Positions 1-6,792 of a stretch of DNA of 64,000 nt are shown piece after piece. The stretch is from Larkinella sp965227735 (GTDB lineage Bacteria; Bacteroidota; Bacteroidia; Cytophagales; Spirosomataceae): assembly GCF_965227735.1 (NCBI RefSeq), contig NZ_OZ245776.1, forward strand, positions 124,001 through 188,000. The letters are read 5' to 3'. How positions within the stretch are numbered: position 1 is the stretch's first letter; every line of letters starts with the position of its first letter. The position numbers and the translations under genes were made by a program. The notes under the pieces are model-generated. The model did not search any database and was not told the DNA's origin. It saw only the letters and a list, made by a program, of their open reading frames with translations.

Positions 1-631
1 CCCGGTTTTGAACCTGGAGCGAATACCGCAACACCTGCGAGAGTTTGGACAGATACGGCTGCGTGTTGGCACTTCCTTCCCGAATCAGCGAACTGAGGGC
101 ATTCAGGGAATTGAACAGAAAATGAGGATTGAGCTGGGCGCGCAAGCCGTCGAGCTGGGCTTGCAGACTCTCCCGTTTCAGCCGCTCGTTTTCGGTTTGC
201 ATACGGCGGTTTTGTTGCAGAACCGTCAGAAAATTCGCCACCAGCAGGGCTGTTCCCCACACGAAAAAACCGCGAAAATAAGTGGTGACCAACACGAGGA
301 GCGGTCGCTCGGGGTACCACGGCAAAACCAGTGCGACGAAGAGCGCACTGATGGCCAGAAACAGCAGAAAGTTGATACCGTACCAGCCGACGAGGTTGAG
401 CCGGGGCTCGTAGCGTTTCCGAATCAGCACATACCGGTTTAGTTCAATGAAGAAGAAGGTGAACGCAATGTGAAACAGCACCCGGACAACCAGAAAAACC
501 GTGTCCGGCAAACCGGGAATGACCGCCAGTTGGGTTTGGTTCGCCAGCCGGATCAACGGCAGATTTACCAGAACCGCCACGATCACCGATGCGATCCCGG
601 AAATTTGCCGAAAAGAAAAGCGCGCATTCAT
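1..631 (-). CDS. LytS/YehU-type sensor histidine kinase, C-terminus cut by window edge
   Basis: This is the N-terminal part of a membrane sensor kinase of the LytS/YehU (His_kinase) family, which normally phosphorylates a LytTR response regulator. The reverse strand reads open from an ATG at 631 to the window edge, about 210 codons. It shows four hydrophobic stretches (roughly residues 8-28, 44-65, 75-102 and 108-135), a short coiled linker, then the family motif QLNPHFLFNSLN with the phospho-accepting His near residue 170. The HATPase domain and any partner regulator lie outside the window. A longer reading from a TTG at 638 is in another frame and is not used. The family call is firm; the signal sensed is unknown. 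Confidence 0.85.
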   Translation of the reverse strand, partial: MNARFSFRQISGIASVIVAVLVNLPLIRLANQTQLAVIPGLPDTVFLVVRVLFHIAFTFFFIELNRYVLIRKRYEPRLNLVGWYGINFLLFLAISALFVALVLPWYPERPLLVLVTTYFRGFFVWGTALLVANFLTVLQQNRRMQTENERLKRESLQAQLDGLRAQLNPHFLFNSLNALSSLIREGSANTQPYLSKLSQVLRYSLQVQNR

Positions 632-727
632 GCTGCAAAGATGACGCCTTCGGGGCTGAATCGGGTACATATTGAACCGAAGCCGGAAAATTCGACGGTC
701 AATCCTCCAAAAACCGCCCTGAGTTTC

Positions 728-1801
728 TTATTCCGTGGCCTTGTCAATAATTTCAGCCGCTTCTTTCATGTCATCTTTCTCGGGCGTCGGCACATCCTTC
801 GGCACCGCGTCGGGGACGTAGGTCAGCGAAATCAGGATCGGGAAATGGTCGGACCCACAGTTCGGCAGTCGGCGGATCAACCGCAGTTTGAAATGGTGAG
901 ACACGAAAATATGATCGAGCGGCCACCGCAAAAAGAAATACTTGGCGTGAAAGGTGTTGAAAAGGCCCCGGCCAATGCGCGGATCGAGCAGGCCACTGAC
1001 GCGCTGAAACAGCCGCGTGGAGTGTGACCAGGCCACGTCGTTCAGATCCCCGGCAACGATGATGGGTTCTTCCCGCCCCCGCACTTCCTTGCCCACCACC
1101 AGCAACTCGGCATCCCGCTCCGTCGAGCGGTAGTGTTCCGTGGGGCTGGGGGGCATCGGGTGAATCCCATAAAAATGAATCAGTTGTCCCGAATCCAGTT
1201 CCAACTGGGCGTAAATCGACGGAATATCGTCCTGAATCAGAAACCGTACTTCGTGGTGCTGAATGGCAAACCGGGAATAAAACAGCAGGCCGTAGGTGTT
1301 TTCGAGTGGGTGCAGAATCCGGTGTGGAAATTTTGCTTCCAGCGGCTCCAGTTCCGTTTTCCACCGCTCGTTGGCTTCCAGAATCATGACCACATCCGGC
1401 TTGTGTTTTTCCACCAGTTTCAGCACGTCGGGGCATTGGGTGTTGTCCATGAACACGTTGGCGTTCAGAATCCGGATGGTGTTGCGGTCTTCGGAACGGT
1501 CTTGGGTCGGTTTTCCGAAATATTTCACCTGCTTCCGGTGCAATTGCGTAAAGGGATAAATTAGCCAGCCTTCGTAGACCAAAGCCGCCAACAGTCCCGT
1601 CACGCCCAGCAACATCGGCCATTCCGTATTCCGGCTCAGGGCTATCCACCCCAGCAGTCCGATGGCCGCCAGCACCGTGAGTTGGAGGTGCGGAAAATCC
1701 CAGATCCGAATCCACCAGGCGTCGACCCGGATCAGGTGTATGAATGAAATGGTGGTTATGACAAATGCGTATCCAATTAGAAAAGTGTCTATCGTGCTCA
1801 T
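728..1801 (-). CDS. Membrane-anchored endonuclease/exonuclease/phosphatase family protein
   Basis: The 357-residue product has three hydrophobic N-terminal segments (about residues 5-25, 35-55 and 60-80) and then an EEP-fold domain (about 105-330). Visible catalytic motifs are the Asn of ILNANVF, the metal-binding Glu of MILEANE, GDLND, LDHIF near the end and the closing SDHFPI. The fold covers phosphodiesterases acting on nucleic acids, phosphoinositides or phospholipids, so the substrate cannot be set from sequence. The topology places the catalytic domain next to the inner membrane. The tail after the fold is acidic and lysine-rich and looks unstructured. It stands alone, with about 100 bp to the kinase gene downstream. 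Confidence 0.85.
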   Translation of the reverse strand: MSTIDTFLIGYAFVITTISFIHLIRVDAWWIRIWDFPHLQLTVLAAIGLLGWIALSRNTEWPMLLGVTGLLAALVYEGWLIYPFTQLHRKQVKYFGKPTQDRSEDRNTIRILNANVFMDNTQCPDVLKLVEKHKPDVVMILEANERWKTELEPLEAKFPHRILHPLENTYGLLFYSRFAIQHHEVRFLIQDDIPSIYAQLELDSGQLIHFYGIHPMPPSPTEHYRSTERDAELLVVGKEVRGREEPIIVAGDLNDVAWSHSTRLFQRVSGLLDPRIGRGLFNTFHAKYFFLRWPLDHIFVSHHFKLRLIRRLPNCGSDHFPILISLTYVPDAVPKDVPTPEKDDMKEAAEIIDKATE

Positions 1802-2270
1802 TTCAGGTTCAGTGGGCCATTCGTATCATAAAACCGGAAAGCAAGTTAGAGGTTTAATCCTGAAATTAATTTTTAAGAACAGGCAAGATCGGCTGTAAGC
1901 TATTTTCTGGCTCTCAGGCTTGTAAAAAAAACGCTTTTGCGATAGTTTTGCAGCATGAGAATGGCACTAACGCTTTAATCTTCCCTCCTGCGGTCGCTCC
2001 GACCATTGGCCCTTTTTAGGCCTGTTTTCCTATTGTCTTCACAAAAAACCTGGCTGGCTCCGGCACAGCTTTCTACCTATGTCTGTTCTTTTCAATCAAC
2101 GGTGTATCTCTGCCATCCTTTTCTGGCCCATGCCGCCCAGCCCCACCACGGCCGGGAACCCCGTTTTTTAGCCCAACCTCCACTTCTGCTCCGGCAAGAA
2201 CTGCAGATTGAAGGATCGAAGGGGGGGTATTTTCCGGTGGAAGAAGCCATTCGGCTGGGTTTGAATTTTT
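1802..2270 (+). other. Intergenic stretch with a promoter-like element and an interrupted small frame
   Basis: No recognised gene lies here. A good Bacteroidota promoter match reads rightward: TTG at 1920-1922 and TAGTTTTG at 1943-1950. Four bases on, an ATG at 1955 opens a frame that meets TAA at 1976-1978 after seven codons. The same frame then stays open to 2272 (about 97 codons), ending in residues GYFPVEEAIRLGLNF. The protein resembles nothing I know. It could be a decayed gene, a small RNA transcription unit, or chance. Confidence 0.3.
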
Positions 2271-2365
2271 AATGTTAAATAAAAAATGATGAATGTTAAA
2301 TGTAAAAGTGCATGGAGTGCCCAGCTACTTTTACATTCAATATTCATCATTTTTTATTTAACATT
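2271..2365. repeat. 95-bp near-perfect palindrome (family element A)
   Basis: Two 39-nt arms (2271-2309 and 2327-2365) pair at 37 of 39 positions around a 17-nt loop. The right arm contains the last codons and stop of the endonuclease III gene, so the transcript of that gene ends in a long hairpin. The element is homologous to the one at 63229-63323 in arms and loop, in opposite orientation. It may act as a terminator or 3' stabiliser, or be a miniature mobile palindrome. Confidence 0.9.
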
Positions 2366-3045
2366 CCTTTGTTATTCCCTTGAAAATAATCACAGTGCGT
2401 TTTCAGCACACACTGCGGGCATTTAGGGTAACTCCAGGTGCAAACCCGCTGGCCATGCCAATAAAAATGCTTATGAAAATTGAATAAAACCGTCGCATCC
2501 TGCGGCAGATAGGCCAGCAAAATGGCGTGGGCTTTCTCGGCGCTGACTTTCGGCCCCAGAATGCCCAGTCGTTGCGTTACCCGGTGAACATGCGTATCGA
2601 CGGGCAAAACCGGCTTCTGAAAATTGAAAAGCAACAGCAGGGTCGAGGTTTTCGGTCCGACTCCGGGTAAAGCGTTCAACCAGCTCATGGCTTCTTCGGT
2701 GGTCATGTCCCGCAAAAAGTCGATGTTGGCTTCCCCGCGTTCGCCAATGATCCGGCTCAGAATCTGTTTAATGTACGGTGCTTTGACCTCCGGATAATTA
2801 GCGGTTTGGATTGCCGCCGTCAGCTCTTCCACCGGCGCATCCCGAATGGCCTCCCACGAACCAAACCACTCCATCATTGTGCGAAATGCCGTGACCTCAT
2901 TGGCGTGGGTGGTTCGGTGTGATAAAACCGTTGCGATCAACTCGTGCAGGGGTTCAAGCCGCCCATAAATGGCCTGAATACCGTACTGTTGATTGAGGAG
3001 TTCGTGTACCAGCCGCGTTTTCTCGCTTTGATCCAAAACTGTCAT
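2347..3045 (-). CDS. nth: Endonuclease III family DNA glycosylase/AP lyase with Fe-S cluster loop
   Basis: A 232-residue HhH-GPD superfamily enzyme that excises oxidised pyrimidines and cuts abasic sites in base excision repair. The helix-hairpin-helix LPGVGPKTS carries the catalytic Lys (K132) and VDTHVHRV carries the catalytic Asp (D150). Cys202, 209, 212 and 218 (C-x6-C-x2-C-x5-C) form the 4Fe-4S loop. Length is slightly above the usual 211. The segment that in E. coli Nth reads like SAQATD is SHRTTH here, a visible departure in a substrate-pocket region, so specificity may differ. The final five codons and stop lie inside the palindrome at 2271-2365, meaning the C-terminal tail is partly supplied by that element. 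Confidence 0.88.
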   Translation of the reverse strand: MTVLDQSEKTRLVHELLNQQYGIQAIYGRLEPLHELIATVLSHRTTHANEVTAFRTMMEWFGSWEAIRDAPVEELTAAIQTANYPEVKAPYIKQILSRIIGERGEANIDFLRDMTTEEAMSWLNALPGVGPKTSTLLLLFNFQKPVLPVDTHVHRVTQRLGILGPKVSAEKAHAILLAYLPQDATVLFNFHKHFYWHGQRVCTWSYPKCPQCVLKTHCDYFQGNNKGMLNKK

Positions 3046-3088
3046 CGAAAAAAATGATTTTTGTCAGAACAACCGAATGTTCATCGAC

Positions 3089-3113
3089 TTGGTTAATTGT
3101 CGTTGTACTTTTG
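3089..3113 (+). promoter_or_regulatory. Probable Bacteroidota promoter of the TonB-dependent receptor
   Basis: TACTTTTG at 3106-3113 matches the TAnnTTTG -7 consensus; a TTG at 3089-3091 is a possible -33, slightly closer than usual. It lies about 30 bases before the preferred receptor start at 3143 and inside a longer in-frame extension, which argues against the upstream start at 3077. Confidence 0.5.
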
Positions 3114-3142
3114 TGGTTGCATACTGCCATTCTGAAACCCCT

Positions 3143-5509
3143 ATGACGACAACTTTCCTTCATAAGTCCCTTTTTCTGTGTCTGCTGACACTGATCACTC
3201 TGCCCGGTTTTTCACAAACACCCACCCAAACCATTCGCGGAACCGTCTACGACGCTATTCAGAATCGCCCGCTGGTCGGGGCTTCCGTGGTGGTTGAGAA
3301 TTCAGAATCGGGTGCGATCACGGACGAACAGGGCCATTTCCGGCTGACCAACCTTCCCATCGGCCGGCATCAGCTCAGTGTTTCGTTTGTGGGCTATGAA
3401 CCGTCGGTGATCAATGAAGTGCTGGTGGAATCCGGCAAGGAACAGGTGCTGGAAATTTACCTGCAACCGGGTGTAACCCAACTGGGTGAAGCCACCGCCA
3501 TCGGCACCCGCACCGACCGCACCATCAGCGCCGAACACATCACCATCGAACAGGTGCTGCGGTTTCCGGCCAGCTACCTCGACCCGGCCCGGCTGGCGAC
3601 GGCCTACGCGGGCGTGGTGACAACCAACGACGGCACCAACAACATTTCCGTGCGTGGCAACTCGCCCAACAGCCTGATCTGGCGGCTCGAAGGCGTCGAA
3701 ATCGTGAACCCCAACCACCAGAGCAACGCCGGGACCATTGGCGACCGGCCCACGGCAAACGGTGGTGGGGTCAATATGCTGAGTGCCCAGTTGCTCGGCA
3801 CAACCCGCTTTCTGACGGGGGCTTTCTCGCCCGAATACGGCAATTCGGTCGGTGGCGTCATGGACATGAGTCTGCGTCCGGGCAACAACGAACGCCATGA
3901 ATTCATCGCCCAGGCGGGGTTGATCGGCCTCGATCTGGCGGCAGAAGGACCGATTTCGAAGCAGAAAGGGTCGTCCTATCTGGTCAATTACCGGTATTCG
4001 TTTACGGGGCTGCTCGGCGCAATGGGCGTCACGTTCGGGGGTGAAGACATCCGGTTTCAGGACCTGTCGTTCAACCTGACCTTCCCGACCCGCAAAGGCG
4101 GACGGTTTACGGCGTTTGGCGTTTTGGGCAACAGCAGCAACGATTTTACGGCCCTGGCCACTGAGGAACAGACGCAGGACAAAGACCGCAACACCATCTC
4201 GTTCACGACGAAAATGGCCGCCGGGGGCCTGACCCTCTCCCAGCCCATCGGAAGTCGCCTGTTGTGGAAAACCGCCCTCGTGTTGTCGGCCAACAACAGC
4301 GCCCGAAATCTGGAATCGCCGGGCGACGCACGCTTCCGGTCGAATTACGAAATGGACGATCAATCCGGCTCGCGGTATTCTTTGACCAGTTCGCTGAATT
4401 ACCGGATCAATGCCCGGAACAGTTTCAAAGCCGGTTTGTATCTGACCCGTGCCTATAATTCGGTGGGTGCCTGGAAAGATGTGAACCCTTTTTTCATTGG
4501 CAGTTCGGCGAACAACTCCCTGTTCGCGGGGTCACTGGAGGGCTGGATGATTCAGCCGTATGTGAATTATCAGTGGTTGCCAGCGGCTAATGTGACGGTG
4601 AATGCCGGTTTGTTTTACAACACGTTTACCTTCAACCAGAGCCGGTCGCTCGAACCCCGGGCGTCGGTTCGCTGGGAAGTGCGGCCGGGAAAAGCCCTGA
4701 CCGTGGCCTACGGTTTACACAGCCAGCCACAACTGCCGCAGGTGTATCTGGTGAAACGGAATCCGGATAACAAAATGCTGTTTAACAACGAAGACCTGGG
4801 CTTTACCAGAGCGCACCACATCGTCGCGGGGTATACGCACCAGCTCAGTCCGGATAGTTACTGGAAAATCGAAGGGTATTCCCAGATGCTGTTCGACGTA
4901 CCGATCAGCACTGTTTCGGGCAGCAAGTTTTCGGCGGTGAACCTCATCGAAGCCTACGTCAGTGAGCCGCTGGTTAACGCTGGGAAAGCCCAAAACCGGG
5001 GCGTTGAGGTCACCTACCAGAAGTATTTATCGAAAAACTATTACGTGCTGGCGTCCGGTTCGGTCTACGATTCGCGGTATCAGGCCGCCGATGGCGTCTG
5101 GCGCAGCACCCGGTTCGACGGCGGTTTTACGTCGGGCCTGACTGCCGGGAAAGAGTGGACGAAAAGCCGTGAAACCCGAAGCCGGATCTGGGGCGTCAAC
5201 GGCCGGATTTCGTATCTGGGCGGCTTGCGCGACCGACCCATCGATGTGGCTTTGTCGCAGCAAGCCGGCACGACGGTCTACAGCAGCGAGGAATTTAGCG
5301 TGCATTTCCCGGCGTATTTTCGCACCGATCTGCGGATTTACTGGAAGAAAAGCAAAGCCCGCTACAGCCGCACCCTCTCCCTCGATTTGCAGAACCTGAC
5401 CAACGCACAAAATGCTTTTTACAGCTACTTCGATGCTTTTCAGGGAAAAGTCGTCCAGAAATACCAGTTGGGTTTGATTCCGATTCTGAATTACCGCTGG
5501 GAATTTTAA
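3143..5509 (+). CDS. TonB-dependent outer-membrane receptor with carboxypeptidase-regulatory-like domain
   Basis: A 788-residue outer-membrane receptor. The chosen ATG gives a clean signal peptide (LFLCLLTLITLPGFSQ). Residues about 27-110 form the beta-sandwich domain typical of Bacteroidota receptors (TIRGTVYDA...PLVGASVVV...GHFRLTNLPIG). A plug domain follows (ISVRGNSPNSLIWRLEG) and then a 22-strand-type barrel ending in the aromatic NYRWEF, the usual outer-membrane C-terminus. No SusD partner is adjacent, so it is more likely an iron, cofactor or oligopeptide receptor than a Sus-type glycan importer; the ligand cannot be read from sequence. The last 11 codons and stop (5473-5509) recur exactly at 6144-6180 beyond the inserted toxin-antitoxin remnant. 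Confidence 0.9.
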   Translation: MTTTFLHKSLFLCLLTLITLPGFSQTPTQTIRGTVYDAIQNRPLVGASVVVENSESGAITDEQGHFRLTNLPIGRHQLSVSFVGYEPSVINEVLVESGKEQVLEIYLQPGVTQLGEATAIGTRTDRTISAEHITIEQVLRFPASYLDPARLATAYAGVVTTNDGTNNISVRGNSPNSLIWRLEGVEIVNPNHQSNAGTIGDRPTANGGGVNMLSAQLLGTTRFLTGAFSPEYGNSVGGVMDMSLRPGNNERHEFIAQAGLIGLDLAAEGPISKQKGSSYLVNYRYSFTGLLGAMGVTFGGEDIRFQDLSFNLTFPTRKGGRFTAFGVLGNSSNDFTALATEEQTQDKDRNTISFTTKMAAGGLTLSQPIGSRLLWKTALVLSANNSARNLESPGDARFRSNYEMDDQSGSRYSLTSSLNYRINARNSFKAGLYLTRAYNSVGAWKDVNPFFIGSSANNSLFAGSLEGWMIQPYVNYQWLPAANVTVNAGLFYNTFTFNQSRSLEPRASVRWEVRPGKALTVAYGLHSQPQLPQVYLVKRNPDNKMLFNNEDLGFTRAHHIVAGYTHQLSPDSYWKIEGYSQMLFDVPISTVSGSKFSAVNLIEAYVSEPLVNAGKAQNRGVEVTYQKYLSKNYYVLASGSVYDSRYQAADGVWRSTRFDGGFTSGLTAGKEWTKSRETRSRIWGVNGRISYLGGLRDRPIDVALSQQAGTTVYSSEEFSVHFPAYFRTDLRIYWKKSKARYSRTLSLDLQNLTNAQNAFYSYFDAFQGKVVQKYQLGLIPILNYRWEF
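5473..5509 (+). repeat. 37-bp direct repeat, left copy
   Basis: These 37 bases, covering the last 11 codons and TAA stop of the receptor gene, are repeated without a mismatch at 6144-6180. The two copies are offset by 671 bp and bracket the vapBC-like remnant. Confidence 0.95.
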
Positions 5510-5606
5510 TAAAGAAAACCGTGTACTCTTTATAAAACCCTATTCCGCACCGGATCAATTTGTAAATTAACGCAAACTGTGAGATTATTGACCCCGGAGG
5601 GGTCCG

Positions 5607-5725
5607 ATGTTAATAGCAAATGAGTATGCTGAGCACTCCCGGCGTGCCGGAGGTACGCACCTAAGCCTGTATCGCGTACCTCCGGCACGCCGGGAGTGCT
5701 CAGCATATTCATTTGCTATTAACAT
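5607..5725. repeat. 119-bp palindrome with 52-bp arms
   Basis: Arms 5607-5658 and 5674-5725 pair with one mismatch in 52, around a 15-nt loop. The arms combine an AT-rich outer part (ATGTTAATAGCAAATGA) and a GC-rich inner part. A short hairpin (GACCCCGGAGGGGTC, 5590-5604) sits just upstream. It lies inside the 37-bp-bracketed insert and about 120 bp before the antitoxin gene. It reads as a miniature inverted-repeat element or a strong bidirectional hairpin. Confidence 0.9.
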
Positions 5726-5844
5726 TACGTGCCGCTGGCACTCAAACAACTGTTAGGCAAAGCCATCATCTCATAGCTGGCGTTAAATTAAAAAGCTTGA
5801 TAAGAGTATGGCAGGAGAACGAATTACTTTGAAAGGGAAACAGA

Positions 5845-6069
5845 ATGGAAACTAAAAAGCAGTTAGAGACGATTCCCCCTCTTAAACGGGGGCAATTGAA
5901 TAGCTACTCACCGGCTGATATCAAGCGCTGGGGTGTTCAACGCTTCCTGGATGAAGTTTGCGAAAAAGAACCCATACAAATCCCGGATTTGGGCTTTACT
6001 AAAGAAGAAAATCAGCGAATGGATCAAATCCTACAACATGAACGAGAAGCGTCGGCCAATGGTCTTTGA
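5845..6069 (+). CDS. Putative antitoxin (VapB-like position)
   Basis: A 74-residue acidic and basic mixed protein with no signal peptide or membrane segment; a purine-rich stretch (GAAAGGGAAAC) precedes the ATG. The sequence does not match an antitoxin family I can name with certainty. The case rests on size, on the segment SPADIKRWGVQRFLDEV that resembles antitoxin DNA-binding or operator-proximal regions, and on context: its 3' end overlaps the start of a PIN-toxin remnant (ATG at 6038), the usual vapBC layout. If the toxin is dead, this gene would be an orphan antitoxin. Confidence 0.55.
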   Translation: METKKQLETIPPLKRGQLNSYSPADIKRWGVQRFLDEVCEKEPIQIPDLGFTKEENQRMDQILQHEREASANGL

Positions 6070-6143
6070 TACAAACTTGCTGATTGAGCACAAATGATTT
6101 TAACCATTTGCCGCCATTGGGTTTACGTCTGGTTAAATCTTAA
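6038..6143 (+). pseudogene. PIN-domain (VapC-like) toxin remnant with internal deletion
   Basis: From the ATG at 6038 or 6059 the frame gives MVFDTNLLIEHK and stops at TGA 6095-6097. The DTN carries the first catalytic Asp of PIN ribonucleases. Moving into the neighbouring frame at 6090, the sequence continues TNDFNHLPPLGLRLVKS and stops with TAA at 6141-6143; this resembles the C-terminal strand and tail of VapC proteins. About 100 central codons expected between the two pieces are missing. The remnant therefore reads as a vapC gene collapsed by an out-of-frame internal deletion. The N-terminal match is good; the C-terminal match is weaker and is an inference. Confidence 0.6.
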
Positions 6144-6180
6144 TTTGATTCCGATTCTGAATTACCGCTGGGAATTTTAA
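6144..6180 (+). repeat. 37-bp direct repeat, right copy
   Basis: An exact copy of 5473-5509. It begins at the base after the stop of the vapC remnant and includes the stop codon (reverse strand) of the DUF983 gene. Confidence 0.95.
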
Positions 6181-6578
6181 CGGATTCCGTCGTTCTGGTT
6201 TTCCGAATTCGGGCGGTATTTCACGAAGATATTAATCCAGACGCGACGCGCCAACCGGAAGAAAAACGGCGTCAGGATAATCAGCGAGGGTATAAGTCCC
6301 CACAGATAAGCGATTACATCGACTTCTAACAAAACACCAACCAACACGAAGGTGGTGATGATCCAGGCCACGTAAAACGAATAACTAACGTAGAGCGAGC
6401 CGGTATAAAAACCGGGTTCCGGCTCGAAACTCCGGCCGCAGACAGCGCAGTTTTTGTGCATCTGATCGAATTTCTTCAGATTAAACGCACTTTTGGTTAC
6501 AAAAAAGTCGCCCTCATGACAATACGGACACTTGTTGAACAGAATGCTGTAGAGTTTATTTCCTTTTCTCATAGTCAT
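6177..6578 (-). CDS. DUF983 zinc-ribbon membrane protein
   Basis: A 133-residue protein of the DUF983 family, common in Bacteroidota and Alphaproteobacteria and of unknown function. Near the N-terminus CPYCHEGDF and CAVCGRSF supply two CxxC pairs, a likely zinc ribbon. Two transmembrane helices follow (about residues 65-87 and 90-112). The ATG at 6578 is preferred over a TTG three bases upstream; the internal ATG at 6572 is also possible and matches the usual family start. It converges on the receptor gene across the insertion described at 5510-6143. Confidence 0.85.
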   Translation of the reverse strand: MTMRKGNKLYSILFNKCPYCHEGDFFVTKSAFNLKKFDQMHKNCAVCGRSFEPEPGFYTGSLYVSYSFYVAWIITTFVLVGVLLEVDVIAYLWGLIPSLIILTPFFFRLARRVWINIFVKYRPNSENQNDGIR

Positions 6579-6792
6579 CAATGGTCGGGCGACGCTTCTA
6601 CCTGGAAAGTCTAAAAGTAGTCGGATTTGCTGGTAATTTCATAAACCGTAGCTTTTCATCGCATTCAAATCCCAAAAGATAATACGAGCATGATTTGAAA
6701 AAAAGATGATTTTACTCACAAAATCCAACCCAATCAGGCAGTAGGTTTGTCAAAAATTCAAATCAGATCATTCGTCATTTCGTTTCCATACC

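Larger units (their letters stand above)
5510..6143. mobile_element. Inserted segment between the 37-bp repeats
   Basis: The segment between two exact copies of the receptor gene's 3' end holds a 119-bp palindrome (5607-5725), an antitoxin-like gene and a vapC remnant, and no integrase or transposase. Removing 671 bp would rebuild a simple convergent junction in which the receptor's TAA and the DUF983 gene's stop share the bases TTAA. That this is an insertion is my inference from the duplication; the mechanism is not visible. Confidence 0.6.

Noticed and set aside
3302..4363. 353-codon antisense frame within the TonB-dependent receptor gene
   Set aside because: Same reason: the receptor frame has clear domains, while the antisense product is a low-complexity shadow.
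5530..5712. Small frame across the 119-bp palindrome
   Set aside because: It reads through both arms of the palindrome and so is a by-product of the repeat, with no start signal or similarity.
5510..6143. Insertion sequence
   Set aside because: No transposase frame and no terminal inverted repeats at the segment's ends; the flanking duplication of 37 bp is too long for a normal target duplication.
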